NCBI RefSeq assembly: GCF_010894455.1
Contig: NZ_JAAIXY010000031.1
Coordinates: forward strand, 51,117-115,116
Reading direction: 5' to 3'
Length of the DNA: 64,000 nucleotides
Origin: Myxococcus eversor
GTDB taxonomy: Bacteria; Myxococcota; Myxococcia; Myxococcales; Myxococcaceae
The position numbers and the translations under genes are program-made. Under the pieces are notes generated by a model. That model was not told the DNA's origin and searched no databases. It saw only the letters and a program-made list of their open reading frames with translations. This document shows positions 7,584 to 16,936 of the stretch, piece by piece; positions within the stretch are counted from its first letter, which is position 1; each line of letters begins with the position of its first letter.

Positions 7584-9140
7584 ATGTCCGCCTCCCGCGC
7601 CGGTCCGATGATGCTGTGCGCCCTGCTCTTCGCGGGTGCGGCGAGCTGCGCGAAGGAGTCAAAGCCCGCGGTGGCGGAGAAGCCCTCCACGGCGCGGACC
7701 GTCGCGGGAGGAGCTTCCAAGCCCGTCTCCCTATGTGAACACAAGGTGCCGGCCGAGCTGTGCACCCGATGCAACCCGGACCTCATCGACGTCTTCAAGT
7801 CGCAAGACGATTGGTGCGCGGCACACGGAGTGCCCGAGTCACAGTGCTTCCAATGCAACCCGAACATCAACTTCACCACGCTGGCCACCGCGCCGAAGGA
7901 CTGGTGCAAGGAGCACGCGGTTCCCGAGTCGAAGTGCACGAAGTGCAATCCCACCCTCGTCACGAAGTTCATCGAGGCCGGTGACTACTGCCGGGAGCAC
8001 GGCTTCCCTGAGTCCGTCTGTCCGTATTGCCACCCGGACCTGGTGAAGGCCGCGGGCGCGGCGCCTCCCGTCTTTCCCGAGCCGGGCACGCGCGTTCGCC
8101 TCGCCTCGGACGAGACCGCGCGAGAGGCGGGCATCCAGACCCGTCGCGTGGAGAAGCGGCCCTTCGCGCCCACGCTGGAGGTCGTCGGAAAGCTCGACTT
8201 CAACAACAACCGACGGGCCCAGCTCTCGACTCGCGGCGACGCACGCATCGCCGAAGTCCGAGCGGACGTCGGCGACGAGGTGGAGGCCGGGCAGCCGCTC
8301 GTGGTGGTGACGTCAGGCGAGGTGGCCGAGAACCAGGGGCGGCTCGTCTCCGCCCAAGCACGGATCCAGGCCGCGAGGGCCGCGCTCATGCGCCAGCAGG
8401 CGCTCGTCACAGACGGCATCAGTGCGCGCAAGCACCTGGAGCAGGCCCGGGCGGACCTTGTCGCCGCCGAGACCGAAAGCGCCGCGGCCGCCGTCTCTCT
8501 CGTCGCTTCAGGAGCCTCCCCCCGTGGGCAGGAAGGCATCCACGTGCTGAACGCGCCGTTCGCCGGCACCGTGGTGAGCCGCGATGCCGTCCCTGGGCGA
8601 CTGGTGGGCGCGGGCCAGACGCTCCTCGAGGTCGCCGACCTGAGCACCCTGTGGGCCTTGCTGGAGGTGCCCGAGGCGGACGCCAGCCAGGTGCGCGCGG
8701 GCCAGCCCGTCACCCTCTCCTTCGAGAGCATGCCAGGACAGACACGCCAGGCCACCCTCACCCGCGTGGGCGCCTCCGTGGACCCGGCCACGCGCACGGT
8801 GCGCGCCCGCGTGGAGCTGCCCAATCCCGGGGGCGCCCTCAAGGCGGGCCTCTTCCTCCAAGCCCGGGTGCAGGTGGCCGCCGAGCACCCGGCGTTGCTC
8901 GTGCCTCGCGAGGCCATCCAGCGCGCGGAGGGCCGCACGCTCGTCTTCGTGAAGAAGGGCGCGGGCCTCTACGAGCCCGTCGCAGTGGAGCTGGGCGCCA
9001 GGACGCGTGAGATGGTGGAGGTGGTGAAGGGACTCTCCGAGGGCCAGGAGATCGTCACCACGGGCGCCTTCCTCCTCAAGACGGAGATCCTCAAGGGGTC
9101 CATCGGCGCGGGCTGCTGCGAGACGTCGGAGGGCCAGTAG
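7584..9140 (+). CDS. Heavy-metal RND efflux periplasmic adaptor (CusB/CzcB type) with triple Cys-repeat N-terminus
   Basis: Membrane-fusion protein linking an inner-membrane RND pump to an outer-membrane channel. The 518-residue protein has a lipoprotein-like signal (Cys22 after AGAAS). Three tandem Cys/His repeats follow (residues about 51-150; CEHK, CTRCNP, DWCAAH, PESQC, CFQCNP and so on). The usual adaptor core then follows: barrel-sandwich halves around residues 200-225 and 310-345, a helical hairpin between them, and beta-barrel/membrane-proximal domains to the C-terminus. Ordinary CusB-like proteins are about 400 residues, so the repeat domain is an addition. The next gene, the RND pump, begins five bases after the stop. 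Metal specificity cannot be read from sequence; copper/silver or zinc/cobalt are possible. Confidence 0.88.
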   Translation: MSASRAGPMMLCALLFAGAASCAKESKPAVAEKPSTARTVAGGASKPVSLCEHKVPAELCTRCNPDLIDVFKSQDDWCAAHGVPESQCFQCNPNINFTTLATAPKDWCKEHAVPESKCTKCNPTLVTKFIEAGDYCREHGFPESVCPYCHPDLVKAAGAAPPVFPEPGTRVRLASDETAREAGIQTRRVEKRPFAPTLEVVGKLDFNNNRRAQLSTRGDARIAEVRADVGDEVEAGQPLVVVTSGEVAENQGRLVSAQARIQAARAALMRQQALVTDGISARKHLEQARADLVAAETESAAAAVSLVASGASPRGQEGIHVLNAPFAGTVVSRDAVPGRLVGAGQTLLEVADLSTLWALLEVPEADASQVRAGQPVTLSFESMPGQTRQATLTRVGASVDPATRTVRARVELPNPGGALKAGLFLQARVQVAAEHPALLVPREAIQRAEGRTLVFVKKGAGLYEPVAVELGARTREMVEVVKGLSEGQEIVTTGAFLLKTEILKGSIGAGCCETSEGQ

Positions 9141-9145
9141 CCGCC

Positions 9146-12100
9146 ATGCTGACGCGAGTCATCGACTGGTCACTGGCGCACCGCGGGGCCGTCCTCGTCG
9201 GCACCGGAGTCCTCGTCGTCTCGGGGCTCTTGTCCTTCCGCGCGCTGCCCATCGACGCCATCCCAGACACCACGCCCACCCAGGTGCAGGTGAACACCGT
9301 GGCGCCGGCGCTCACGCCCATCGAGGTGGAGCGGCAGCTCACCATCCCCATCGAACAATCCCTGGCGGGGCTGCCGCGCCTCGGGGAGCTGCGCTCCATC
9401 TCCAAGTTCGGCCTGTCCCAGGTGACGCTCCAGTTCAATGACGGCGCCGACTTGTGGTTCGCGCGACAGCAGGTCGCCGAGCGGCTCGGCCGGGTGGAGG
9501 TTCCCAAGGGCATCGAGCGCCCCACGCTGGGCCCCGTGGCCACGGGCCTGGGCGAGGTCTTCCACTATCTGGTCAAGAGCCGCACGAAGAGCCTGGAGGA
9601 GCTGCGCACGCTGCATGACTCGGTCATCGCGCCACGGCTGCGCGGCGTTCCCGGCGTCGCCGAGGTGAACGCCTGGGGCGGCGAGGAGAAGCAGTGGCAC
9701 GTCGTGGTGGAGCCGCGCCGCCTGCAACAGTTCAACGTATCCCTCCAGGACGTCTACCGGGCGCTGGAGGAGAACAACGCGAACGTGGGGGGCGGCGTGG
9801 TGGAGCGCGGGGGCGCGGCGAGCCTCGTCCTCGGCGTCGGAATCCTGGAGAGCGGCAAGGCCGTGGAGGACGTCGTCGTCGCGGCGCACGAGGGCGTGCC
9901 GGTGCGCATCCGGGATGTCGCCCGCGTGGAGGTGGGCCATGAAATCCGTCGGGGCGCCACCACCGCCGATGGTGAAGGCGAGGCCGTCCTGGGCCTGGGC
10001 TTCATGCTCGTCGGTGAGAACTCGCACACGGTGACGCGGGCGTTGGCCCGGCGGCTCGAAGAGGTGAAGCGCACCCTGCCCCAGGACGTCTCCGTGGAGC
10101 CCGTCTACGAGCGCACCGAGCTGGTGGACCACGTGCTGGGCACGGTGCGCACGAACCTCATGGAAGGCGCGTTGCTCGTCATCGCCGTGCTCTTCTTCTT
10201 CCTGGGCAACTGGCGCGCGGGGCTCATCGTCGCGGCGGCCATTCCGCTGTCCATGCTGTTCGCCTTCAACGCGATGCTGCGCTTCGGCATCGCCGGCACC
10301 CTCATGTCCCTGGGCGCCATCGACTTCGGGCTCGTCGTCGACTCGTCCGTCATCCTCGTGGAGAACGCGGAGCGGAGGCTCGCCGAGGCCAAGGGGAGCC
10401 GCTCCCTCCTCGAAGTGGTGCGCGACGCGGCCGTCGAGGTGCGCGGCCCCACCCTCTTCGGTGAGCTCATCATCCTGGTGGTGTACCTGCCCCTGCTCGC
10501 GCTGGAGGGCGTCGAGGGCAAGCTGTTCCGCCCCATGGCGCTCACCGTCATCTTCGCGCTCCTGGGCAGCGCGGTGCTCTCCATGACGCTGATGCCGGTG
10601 CTGGCGTCCTTCGCGCTGAAGCAAGGTGGAGGGCACTCCCGCGAGCCGCGCCTCGTCTCCCTCCTCAAGCGCTGCTACCGGCCCGTCCTGGACCAGGCCC
10701 TGGCGCATCCACGCACGGTCCTCATCGGCGCCGGCGTGCTCATCGTGGGCTCGCTCGCCGCGGCCACGCGGCTTGGCGGCGAGTTCGTTCCACGGCTGTC
10801 CGAAGGCGCGCTCGTCATCAACACCGTGCGGCTGGCCGAGGTGTCCCTCACCGAGTCCGTCCGCTATGGCACGCAAATCGAGAAGGTGCTCCTCACCCGC
10901 TTCCCCGACGAGGTGCGCCGCGTGTGGACGCGCACCGGCACGGCGGAGGTGGCCACCGACCCGATGGGCATCGAGCTGTCCGACGTCTTCATCACCCTGA
11001 CGCCACGGGAGACCTGGAAGCGCGCCACGACACAGGACGAGTTGGTGGCCGAGATGCGCGCGGAGCTGGCGGACCTGCCCGGCATGCGCATGGCCTTCCT
11101 CCAGCCCATTGAAATGCGCGTCAACGAGATGATCGCCGGCGTGCGCGGCGACGTGGGCATCAAGCTCTTCGGGGACGACCTGGACATCTTGAAGGCCAAG
11201 GCCCGTGAGCTGGAGGGCCTGGTCAAGGCGCTCCCTGGCGCCACGGAAGTCACCGTGGAGCAGCTCACCGGACAGCCCGTGCTCGAGGTGACGGTGGACC
11301 GGGAGGCGGTGGCTCGACACGGCATCTCCACCCGCGCGGTGCTCGACGTGGTGGAGGCGGTGGGCACCCGCACCGTGGGAGAGGTGCGCGAGGGCGAGCG
11401 GCGCTTCGACCTGGCCGTGCGCCTCTCCGAGGAGTTTCGGAGCGACCCGGCGATGCTGGCCACGATACCGGTGACAGCGCCCGGGGGAGCACGCGTGCCG
11501 CTGGGCCGGCTTGCCCGAATCCGCGAGGTGTCCGGTCCCACCACGCTCCAGCGCGAGTGGGGCAAGCGTCGCATCGTCGTCCAGGCCAACGTGCGCGACA
11601 GGGACCTCGGCGGCTTCGTCGAGGAGCTGCGCCGAACCCTGGATGAAAAGCTGGAGCTCCCCTCCGGCTACTACGTGCGCTTCGGCGGACAGTTCGAGCA
11701 CCTGGAGCGCGCCCAGGCACGTCTGCTCATCGTCGTGCCCCTGGCGCTGGCCCTCATCTTCATCCTGCTCTACCTCACGTATCGGCGCGTCCTGGACGCG
11801 GTGCGCATCTTCGCGGGCGTGCCCTTCGCGATGGTGGGAGGCGTGCTCGCGCTCCTGCTGCGGGGCATGCCCTTCTCCATCTCCGCCGCCGTGGGCTACA
11901 TCGCCCTGTCCGGTGTCTCGGTGCTCGGGGACATGGTGCTCGTCTCGCGCGTGCGGGCATTGCTCGCGGAAGGCCACGCGCTGGCGGACGCCCTCCGAGA
12001 AGCAGCCCTCTCCCGCCTGCGCCCCGTGCTGATGACAGCCGCCGTGGCCGCCATCGGGTTCCTGCCCATGGCGCTCAACACGGGCGTGGGCGCCGAAGTC

Positions 12101-12286
12101 CAACGCCCCCTCGCCACCGTCGTCATCGGCGGCATCCTCTCCTCCACCCTCCTCACCCTCGTCGTCCTCCCCGTCCTCTACGCCGTGTTCGGAGCCGGAC
12201 GGCAACAGCCCCCTCGGCCTCGGGAGGAAGCGTTTCCGTCACCCGGCGAGGCGCCTTCCGCCCCCCACGAAGCAGCGGCGAGCTGA
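9146..12286 (+). CDS. Heavy-metal efflux RND pump (CusA/CzcA family)
   Basis: Proton-driven inner-membrane transporter of the HME-RND group, 1046 residues, normal length. It has TM1 near residues 15-32, a large periplasmic loop, six clustered helices (about 335-525), the second periplasmic loop, and six more helices to residue 1030. The fourth-helix motif DFGLVVDSSVILVEN carries the conserved aspartates of the metal-RND family. It lies immediately after the adaptor gene and completes a metal-efflux operon with the small cysteine-rich proteins. No outer-membrane channel gene is seen beside it, so a TolC-like partner must be elsewhere. Confidence 0.93.
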   Translation: MLTRVIDWSLAHRGAVLVGTGVLVVSGLLSFRALPIDAIPDTTPTQVQVNTVAPALTPIEVERQLTIPIEQSLAGLPRLGELRSISKFGLSQVTLQFNDGADLWFARQQVAERLGRVEVPKGIERPTLGPVATGLGEVFHYLVKSRTKSLEELRTLHDSVIAPRLRGVPGVAEVNAWGGEEKQWHVVVEPRRLQQFNVSLQDVYRALEENNANVGGGVVERGGAASLVLGVGILESGKAVEDVVVAAHEGVPVRIRDVARVEVGHEIRRGATTADGEGEAVLGLGFMLVGENSHTVTRALARRLEEVKRTLPQDVSVEPVYERTELVDHVLGTVRTNLMEGALLVIAVLFFFLGNWRAGLIVAAAIPLSMLFAFNAMLRFGIAGTLMSLGAIDFGLVVDSSVILVENAERRLAEAKGSRSLLEVVRDAAVEVRGPTLFGELIILVVYLPLLALEGVEGKLFRPMALTVIFALLGSAVLSMTLMPVLASFALKQGGGHSREPRLVSLLKRCYRPVLDQALAHPRTVLIGAGVLIVGSLAAATRLGGEFVPRLSEGALVINTVRLAEVSLTESVRYGTQIEKVLLTRFPDEVRRVWTRTGTAEVATDPMGIELSDVFITLTPRETWKRATTQDELVAEMRAELADLPGMRMAFLQPIEMRVNEMIAGVRGDVGIKLFGDDLDILKAKARELEGLVKALPGATEVTVEQLTGQPVLEVTVDREAVARHGISTRAVLDVVEAVGTRTVGEVREGERRFDLAVRLSEEFRSDPAMLATIPVTAPGGARVPLGRLARIREVSGPTTLQREWGKRRIVVQANVRDRDLGGFVEELRRTLDEKLELPSGYYVRFGGQFEHLERAQARLLIVVPLALALIFILLYLTYRRVLDAVRIFAGVPFAMVGGVLALLLRGMPFSISAAVGYIALSGVSVLGDMVLVSRVRALLAEGHALADALREAALSRLRPVLMTAAVAAIGFLPMALNTGVGAEVQRPLATVVIGGILSSTLLTLVVLPVLYAVFGAGRQQPPRPREEAFPSPGEAPSAPHEAAAS

Positions 12287-12533
12287 CCCCACCTGCTCGG
12301 GCACGTCCTCCTCCAGGCACACACCGCGTCGAGCAGCGATCACTCGCCCTACCCACCAGGCCATGGGCACGTCACCTCCATGACCTGGCAGGTTCGGCGG
12401 GTTTCACCCAACCGACAGAATTGTGGATTCCTCACTGTCACGTGATTCCGGGTTCAGGTGCACTGCGCTTATTTTGGCAACAACGGCATCACGGTGACGG
12501 CACCTGGGCGAGTCGAAGCACGGGGGACGCGGC

Positions 12534-13127
12534 ATGGTCAGTCCGAGGACGGCACCGATCCGGACAGGCAACACGAGCACCTTCACGCTGAAGCAACGGC
12601 GCCTGCACATCATCCTGTTGGACCCGAGGGAGAGGCCCTACGCGGGACGTGAATACGTCCTCCGGGTGGGACGCACCGAGCACTGCGGCACGACCGCGTC
12701 CGACGGCTCGCTCTCGCACGAGGTCCCCGGCCTCGCCACCGGCGAGTTGCTGTTGCACCTGCCTCCGCCAGACCCTGGCCCCGATGAGCCACCGCCCCCA
12801 GCGGCGACCCGGCCCGGCCAGCCCCCTCGCTATCCCCCGTCCATTTGCGCGGGTGACTTCATGGACACGCGCGCCCCTGCGGAGTCCCCGCCCGACCTGC
12901 TGAGCTGGGCACTGCACCTGGAATCTCCCGCGACGTTCGACGCGGACGCGATGACGGCGGCCCAGGAGCGATTGCACAACCTGGGCTTCCTCATTGAAGG
13001 CGAGCGCGGCGCACCCGGCCCCCGCACTCGTGCCGCGGTGCGCGCCTTCCAGCGCCACCATGGACTGACAGAGACAGGGCAGCTCGCCGACGTGCAACGC
13101 GAGCTGATTCGCCGCCACGACACCTGA
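12534..13127 (+). CDS. Peptidoglycan-binding-domain protein, secretion-system effector-associated type
   Basis: A 197-residue protein. Residues 20-85 form a small beta domain (LHIILLDPRERPYAGREYVL, then GTTASDGSLSHEVPG) of the kind often seen in proteins encoded near type VI or contractile-injection effectors. A proline-rich linker follows (residues 80-105). The C-terminus (about 140-195) is a PG_binding_1-type domain (AQERLHNLGF, RAAVRAFQRHHGL). No signal peptide is present, which agrees with delivery by a dedicated apparatus rather than Sec; that is inference. It is ten bases from the metzincin-like gene and probably in one operon with it. About 250 bases upstream are non-coding and may hold the promoter. 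Confidence 0.65.
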   Translation: MVSPRTAPIRTGNTSTFTLKQRRLHIILLDPRERPYAGREYVLRVGRTEHCGTTASDGSLSHEVPGLATGELLLHLPPPDPGPDEPPPPAATRPGQPPRYPPSICAGDFMDTRAPAESPPDLLSWALHLESPATFDADAMTAAQERLHNLGFLIEGERGAPGPRTRAAVRAFQRHHGLTETGQLADVQRELIRRHDT

Positions 13128-13137
13128 GCCTCCCGCC

Positions 13138-15237
13138 ATGGCACGCCTCGCACTCTCGGCCCATGTCGCGCTCACTCCTCCCAGTGGACGCAATCGCAAC
13201 CGGCTCCGTCTCGCCAGCTTCGGCGTCACGGACTTCCGACTGTCCATCCCCGGTGGCGCGACGTCGCGCTTCCACCGTCCGGGACTTCCTTCAAATACTC
13301 CCGAGGCGCCCGAAGATGACTTCCACTTCGTGCCCGAAGTGGAGCCCGCGGAGCTGACGTACCAGCTCTCCAATGACGCCAACCTCGTGCGCGTCGGGCG
13401 CCTGGAGCTGTTCACCCGCCACGCGAAGAAGCCCCTGTGGACGCGAGACCTGTCCGCCGAGGAGCTCACGGGCGGCGAGCACCGCCTGCCCTGGGACGGC
13501 ACCGTCACCGCGTGCGAGGCCTTTCCCGACGGCGTCGTCACCGTGGAGCACTCGCCCTACAAGCTCAAGCTGACGCTCCAGGGCTCGGGCCTCGCGGAGT
13601 GCCCCGTGGCCTGGACGTACTTCCATGTCCTGGTGGATGGGATTGAGCTGGAGCTCGGCGACTCCCGCGTGCTCTCGCGCCAGAGGGACCGCGACGTGGC
13701 CACCGCGCTCGGACGGCTTCCCTCCGAAGCGGAGCGCGCCGAGATACGCCTCGTCAGCAACCTCTTCAAGACGCGCAGCGCGGAGATGGGAGACGACACC
13801 GACTTCCAGCAATACCGTCGCGCCTGGGGCATGGGCCCCGACGTCCCCATCTTCGCCCGCGCGTGGCTCAAGGACTCACGGAACCGGCGCGTCGATGCAC
13901 CTCGCGCGCTCGGCAAGGTGCGCTTCCTCTGGGACTGGGAGGACGAAGCCGAGGACCTCACCTCTCACTCGCCGCTGGCCCGCGCCTATCTGGAGCACGC
14001 GCTGGCGCGCCAATGCCAGACATCGCGCCCCAAGGGCGACAACGCGCACCGCGACGTGGGCGGCAAGCGGGGCCAGCCCAGCGCCACGGTGTTCCCAAGG
14101 CAGACCGGTTACACACCCCGGGCCGAGCCCCAGGACGGTGAGTTCCCCTTCCGCGTCGTCCCCTGCACGAAGCGCAAGTGGGCGGCGTACAGCCTGCCGT
14201 GGACGAGCGGCGCCTTCGCGGGACGCACGGGCGTGTTGTTCCAGCCCTCGCGCATCGCCGGAGATGCGTGGCGCGTGACGGTGCAGCTTGCCTATGACAA
14301 GCGGAAGGATGGCGGTGTCGTCCTGGACGTGGAGGACGACGCGCCCCTTCCCGCCGCCGTGAGAGCCCGCACCGGCATCTTCGAGTCCTGGCGCGAGGTC
14401 CACATCGCCCGGGTCCTTCGGAAACATCCGAGTGTCGTCGGCGTCAGTCTGGCGGACGTCCAGCAACGCTTCGCCCGGGCCTTCCTCCGACTGGAAGACC
14501 GCAGCGGCGGCGTCACCGCGATGGACGCCCTCACCTACAACGCACGCATCGCCCGTGCCGTCGCCGCCATGCCGCCGGAGGTCCGCGCCGCCATCGACCC
14601 CTTCGTGGACCAATACGCCGCGGGCCCGCATGCCCTCACATTTCGCACCTACCCGAACTTTCTCGACGAAGTGAAGCGGCGGCGCGGCGGAAGTCGCACG
14701 CTTGTGTCTCGTTGGCTTCTGCCCGGCGCAATCGCGAGCACGGACAACAAGGAACACGCGTACCATCGTCTCTGTAAGGACTGGGCGAAGAGCATCCTGG
14801 TCATGGCCTTCGACGAGCCCACCGGTGACACGCCAGGCATCGTGCTCTTGCAGTTCGACGGCCTCTACAACCTGGAGACAGAACCCGGGGGCAGTCGAGT
14901 CAATGGATTCTCCCAGGAGTTTCCCTCGCAGGACCGCGCTCGCTGCGCCGTCGTGCAATGCGGAACCGCGAGGAACTACAGCGGCGGGGCCAACTCGCTC
15001 GTGCAGACCATTGCCCACGAGGTCGGCCATCAACTCTTCCTGCCGCATGCCCCCTTCCCCATCCACCGCGTGCCCACGGGAGCCGTGGTTGAGCAACATG
15101 ACCAGGACGGGACTGACTGTCTGATGGGCTACGACTTTTCGGTGGAGCGAAGGTTCTGTGGCATGTGCCTGCTACGACTGCGGGGCTGGAACAAACAAGC
15201 GCTGAGCAGCATCGGAAGTCGGAACGCCCGGCCATGA
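13138..15237 (+). CDS. Metzincin-like zinc protease, candidate secreted effector
   Basis: A 699-residue protein whose C-terminal part carries HEVGHQLFLPH (His627, Glu628, His631, His637), the extended HExxHxxxxxH zinc site. It also has CLMGY (Met663), which resembles the Met-turn of metzincins. A CGMC and a LRGW motif follow close to the C-terminus. The N-terminal ~600 residues match no family I recognise and have no signal peptide or membrane helix. The gene follows the peptidoglycan-binding protein by ten bases and overlaps the next gene by ATGA, so the three form one translational unit. A toxin or predation protease delivered by a secretion apparatus fits, but no apparatus genes are in the window. 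Confidence 0.6.
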   Translation: MARLALSAHVALTPPSGRNRNRLRLASFGVTDFRLSIPGGATSRFHRPGLPSNTPEAPEDDFHFVPEVEPAELTYQLSNDANLVRVGRLELFTRHAKKPLWTRDLSAEELTGGEHRLPWDGTVTACEAFPDGVVTVEHSPYKLKLTLQGSGLAECPVAWTYFHVLVDGIELELGDSRVLSRQRDRDVATALGRLPSEAERAEIRLVSNLFKTRSAEMGDDTDFQQYRRAWGMGPDVPIFARAWLKDSRNRRVDAPRALGKVRFLWDWEDEAEDLTSHSPLARAYLEHALARQCQTSRPKGDNAHRDVGGKRGQPSATVFPRQTGYTPRAEPQDGEFPFRVVPCTKRKWAAYSLPWTSGAFAGRTGVLFQPSRIAGDAWRVTVQLAYDKRKDGGVVLDVEDDAPLPAAVRARTGIFESWREVHIARVLRKHPSVVGVSLADVQQRFARAFLRLEDRSGGVTAMDALTYNARIARAVAAMPPEVRAAIDPFVDQYAAGPHALTFRTYPNFLDEVKRRRGGSRTLVSRWLLPGAIASTDNKEHAYHRLCKDWAKSILVMAFDEPTGDTPGIVLLQFDGLYNLETEPGGSRVNGFSQEFPSQDRARCAVVQCGTARNYSGGANSLVQTIAHEVGHQLFLPHAPFPIHRVPTGAVVEQHDQDGTDCLMGYDFSVERRFCGMCLLRLRGWNKQALSSIGSRNARP

Positions 15238-16820
15238 GCCCGATTCTCCTTTCCTGCCACGTGGTCCTCGTGTCGCTCACGCTCGCGAGCACACCGCCCC
15301 GCCCCACCGCGGGCACACCGAGCACTCCTGCTGGAGGTTCCTCCGTGCGCATCCAGTTCAAGCTGTCCAAGGAGCGCTTCACCGCCATCGAGGACCGCAG
15401 CCTGCGCCTCACCCTGCGCAACGAAGGCACCGCGCCGGTGGAGCTGGCGGACCCGTTCCGCAACTCCGATGCCACGCTCACGTACACGCTGACGGGCCCC
15501 GAGTATCCCCAGGGCCGCAGCGCCAACGGACGCGAAGTCACCCTGCGCAATCCAGACAACGCCGTCGGGCCCGAGGCCGCCCCGCGCGTGCGACTCGGCG
15601 CGGGACAAGCGCTCGAGTCCGTGCTGGAGCTGCACGAGTGGCTCCCCGTCACCCAGCCCGGCCGCTATCGCCTGGAGGCGCGGCTGGAGCAGCCGTCCCT
15701 CACGGTGAAGTCCACGCCCGTCGAGTTCGACATCGTCGCGTCCACGCCGGGCCCCGCGTCCCTGGGCTGCGACGTGGCCGCCGGATATCACAGCAGCGTC
15801 ATGGCCACGTGGATCCAGGACATCGAAGGTCGGCCGATGCTCGTGGCCGGCGTCTACGCGGACGCGACGGACGACAGCGAGTGGGGCGTGCGGTGGCGAC
15901 CCGCGACGATACTAGGCCCCGTCGAGCCCGGCTCCAGCGATGCCCTGGCACCGTGGTCCAACAACACGCAGGGCGCGCCGTGTGTCGACTGGGTGGTCTG
16001 GCGCAACGGCGCCTCGGTCATGGCGCTGGCCTCGCCCGCCACCACCGAGCATCCGTTCCGCATCGACCTGGAAGCGCCTCCCGAGCACCTGGTGCGCCCA
16101 CCGCTCCAGACGGCCTCTGGAGCGCTCTTCATCCCCGTCATCGCCGCGGGCGGGCGCGAGCTTCGCATGCTGCGCTTCCACTCCACGGTGGATGCGACGG
16201 AAGTCACGCCCGGGCGCGAGGTCGGACGCGTGCGCCTTCCGGCACGGCCTGTCGCCTCGCGTGCCACCATCCAGCCCGACTCGATGGGTGACGCCATCAG
16301 CGTGGTGCTCGTCGATGACACCTCCGAGGGGTTGGACCTGCACCTCGTGCGCACCCGACCTGGTGGAGGGCTCACCCGCGTGGCCAGCACGCGCCTGCCC
16401 GGGTTGAGCGCGCTGCCTGGCTCGGAGCCGGGATTGTGGATCGACCCGGCGGGGCGGCTGAACGTCGCGCTGATCGCCCTGTCCTTGAAGCACCCGCGCA
16501 GGGCCATGCTCGCGCAGGTGCGCTACCGGCCGGATGGAAGACTGGAGGCGCCTCCTCGGGTGAAGGCCGTGGCGGAGCTCCCCGCGCCTGCTCGCGCGGC
16601 CATCGCCCGGTTCCACCCGGAGGACCTCCGCCAGGGGGCGCTGTTCTGGGCCATCCTGCTGGAGGATGGACGCCTGCTGAGCCCCTCCAGCCCGAAGCAG
16701 GAGCGCCTGATGACGCCCCGGCATCCGGTGGCCCTGCCGCTCGAGCTGTACCCCGCCCGGGACACGTATGTGCTCACGGTGGACCCGGTGCTGGGAGCGG
16801 CGTTCGAGCAGCTGCGCTGA
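15234..16820 (+). CDS. Secreted protein of unknown function coupled to the metzincin-like gene
   Basis: A 528-residue protein with a signal peptide (residues 1-20, LLSCHVVLVSLTLA). Residues about 35-175 look like an immunoglobulin-like beta domain (RIQFKLSKERFTAIEDRSLRLTLRNEG), followed by a long beta-rich region resembling a propeller-like repeat, though no exact repeat was found. The ATG at 15234 overlaps the preceding stop (ATGA); the longer frame from 15165 is rejected. Coupling to the protease gene suggests a partner, such as an exported inhibitor, immunity protein or co-secreted factor; which of these cannot be decided from sequence. Confidence 0.6.
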   Translation: MSPILLSCHVVLVSLTLASTPPRPTAGTPSTPAGGSSVRIQFKLSKERFTAIEDRSLRLTLRNEGTAPVELADPFRNSDATLTYTLTGPEYPQGRSANGREVTLRNPDNAVGPEAAPRVRLGAGQALESVLELHEWLPVTQPGRYRLEARLEQPSLTVKSTPVEFDIVASTPGPASLGCDVAAGYHSSVMATWIQDIEGRPMLVAGVYADATDDSEWGVRWRPATILGPVEPGSSDALAPWSNNTQGAPCVDWVVWRNGASVMALASPATTEHPFRIDLEAPPEHLVRPPLQTASGALFIPVIAAGGRELRMLRFHSTVDATEVTPGREVGRVRLPARPVASRATIQPDSMGDAISVVLVDDTSEGLDLHLVRTRPGGGLTRVASTRLPGLSALPGSEPGLWIDPAGRLNVALIALSLKHPRRAMLAQVRYRPDGRLEAPPRVKAVAELPAPARAAIARFHPEDLRQGALFWAILLEDGRLLSPSSPKQERLMTPRHPVALPLELYPARDTYVLTVDPVLGAAFEQLR

Positions 16821-16936
16821 CGCCGTGACGGATGCCCACCTACAGCCCAGGCGGCGGGGCGGGCGTCCGGCGCTCAGGTTTCGCTGTCCAACACAGGCCC
16901 GGTAGCGCTAGGTAGAGACGGCTCCCGGGAGTTCCG

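Noticed and set aside
9170..12205. 1011-codon minus-strand open frame opposite the RND pump
   Set aside because: Complementary shadow of the pump gene; composition is dominated by His, Glu, Gln and Asp with no membrane or domain features.
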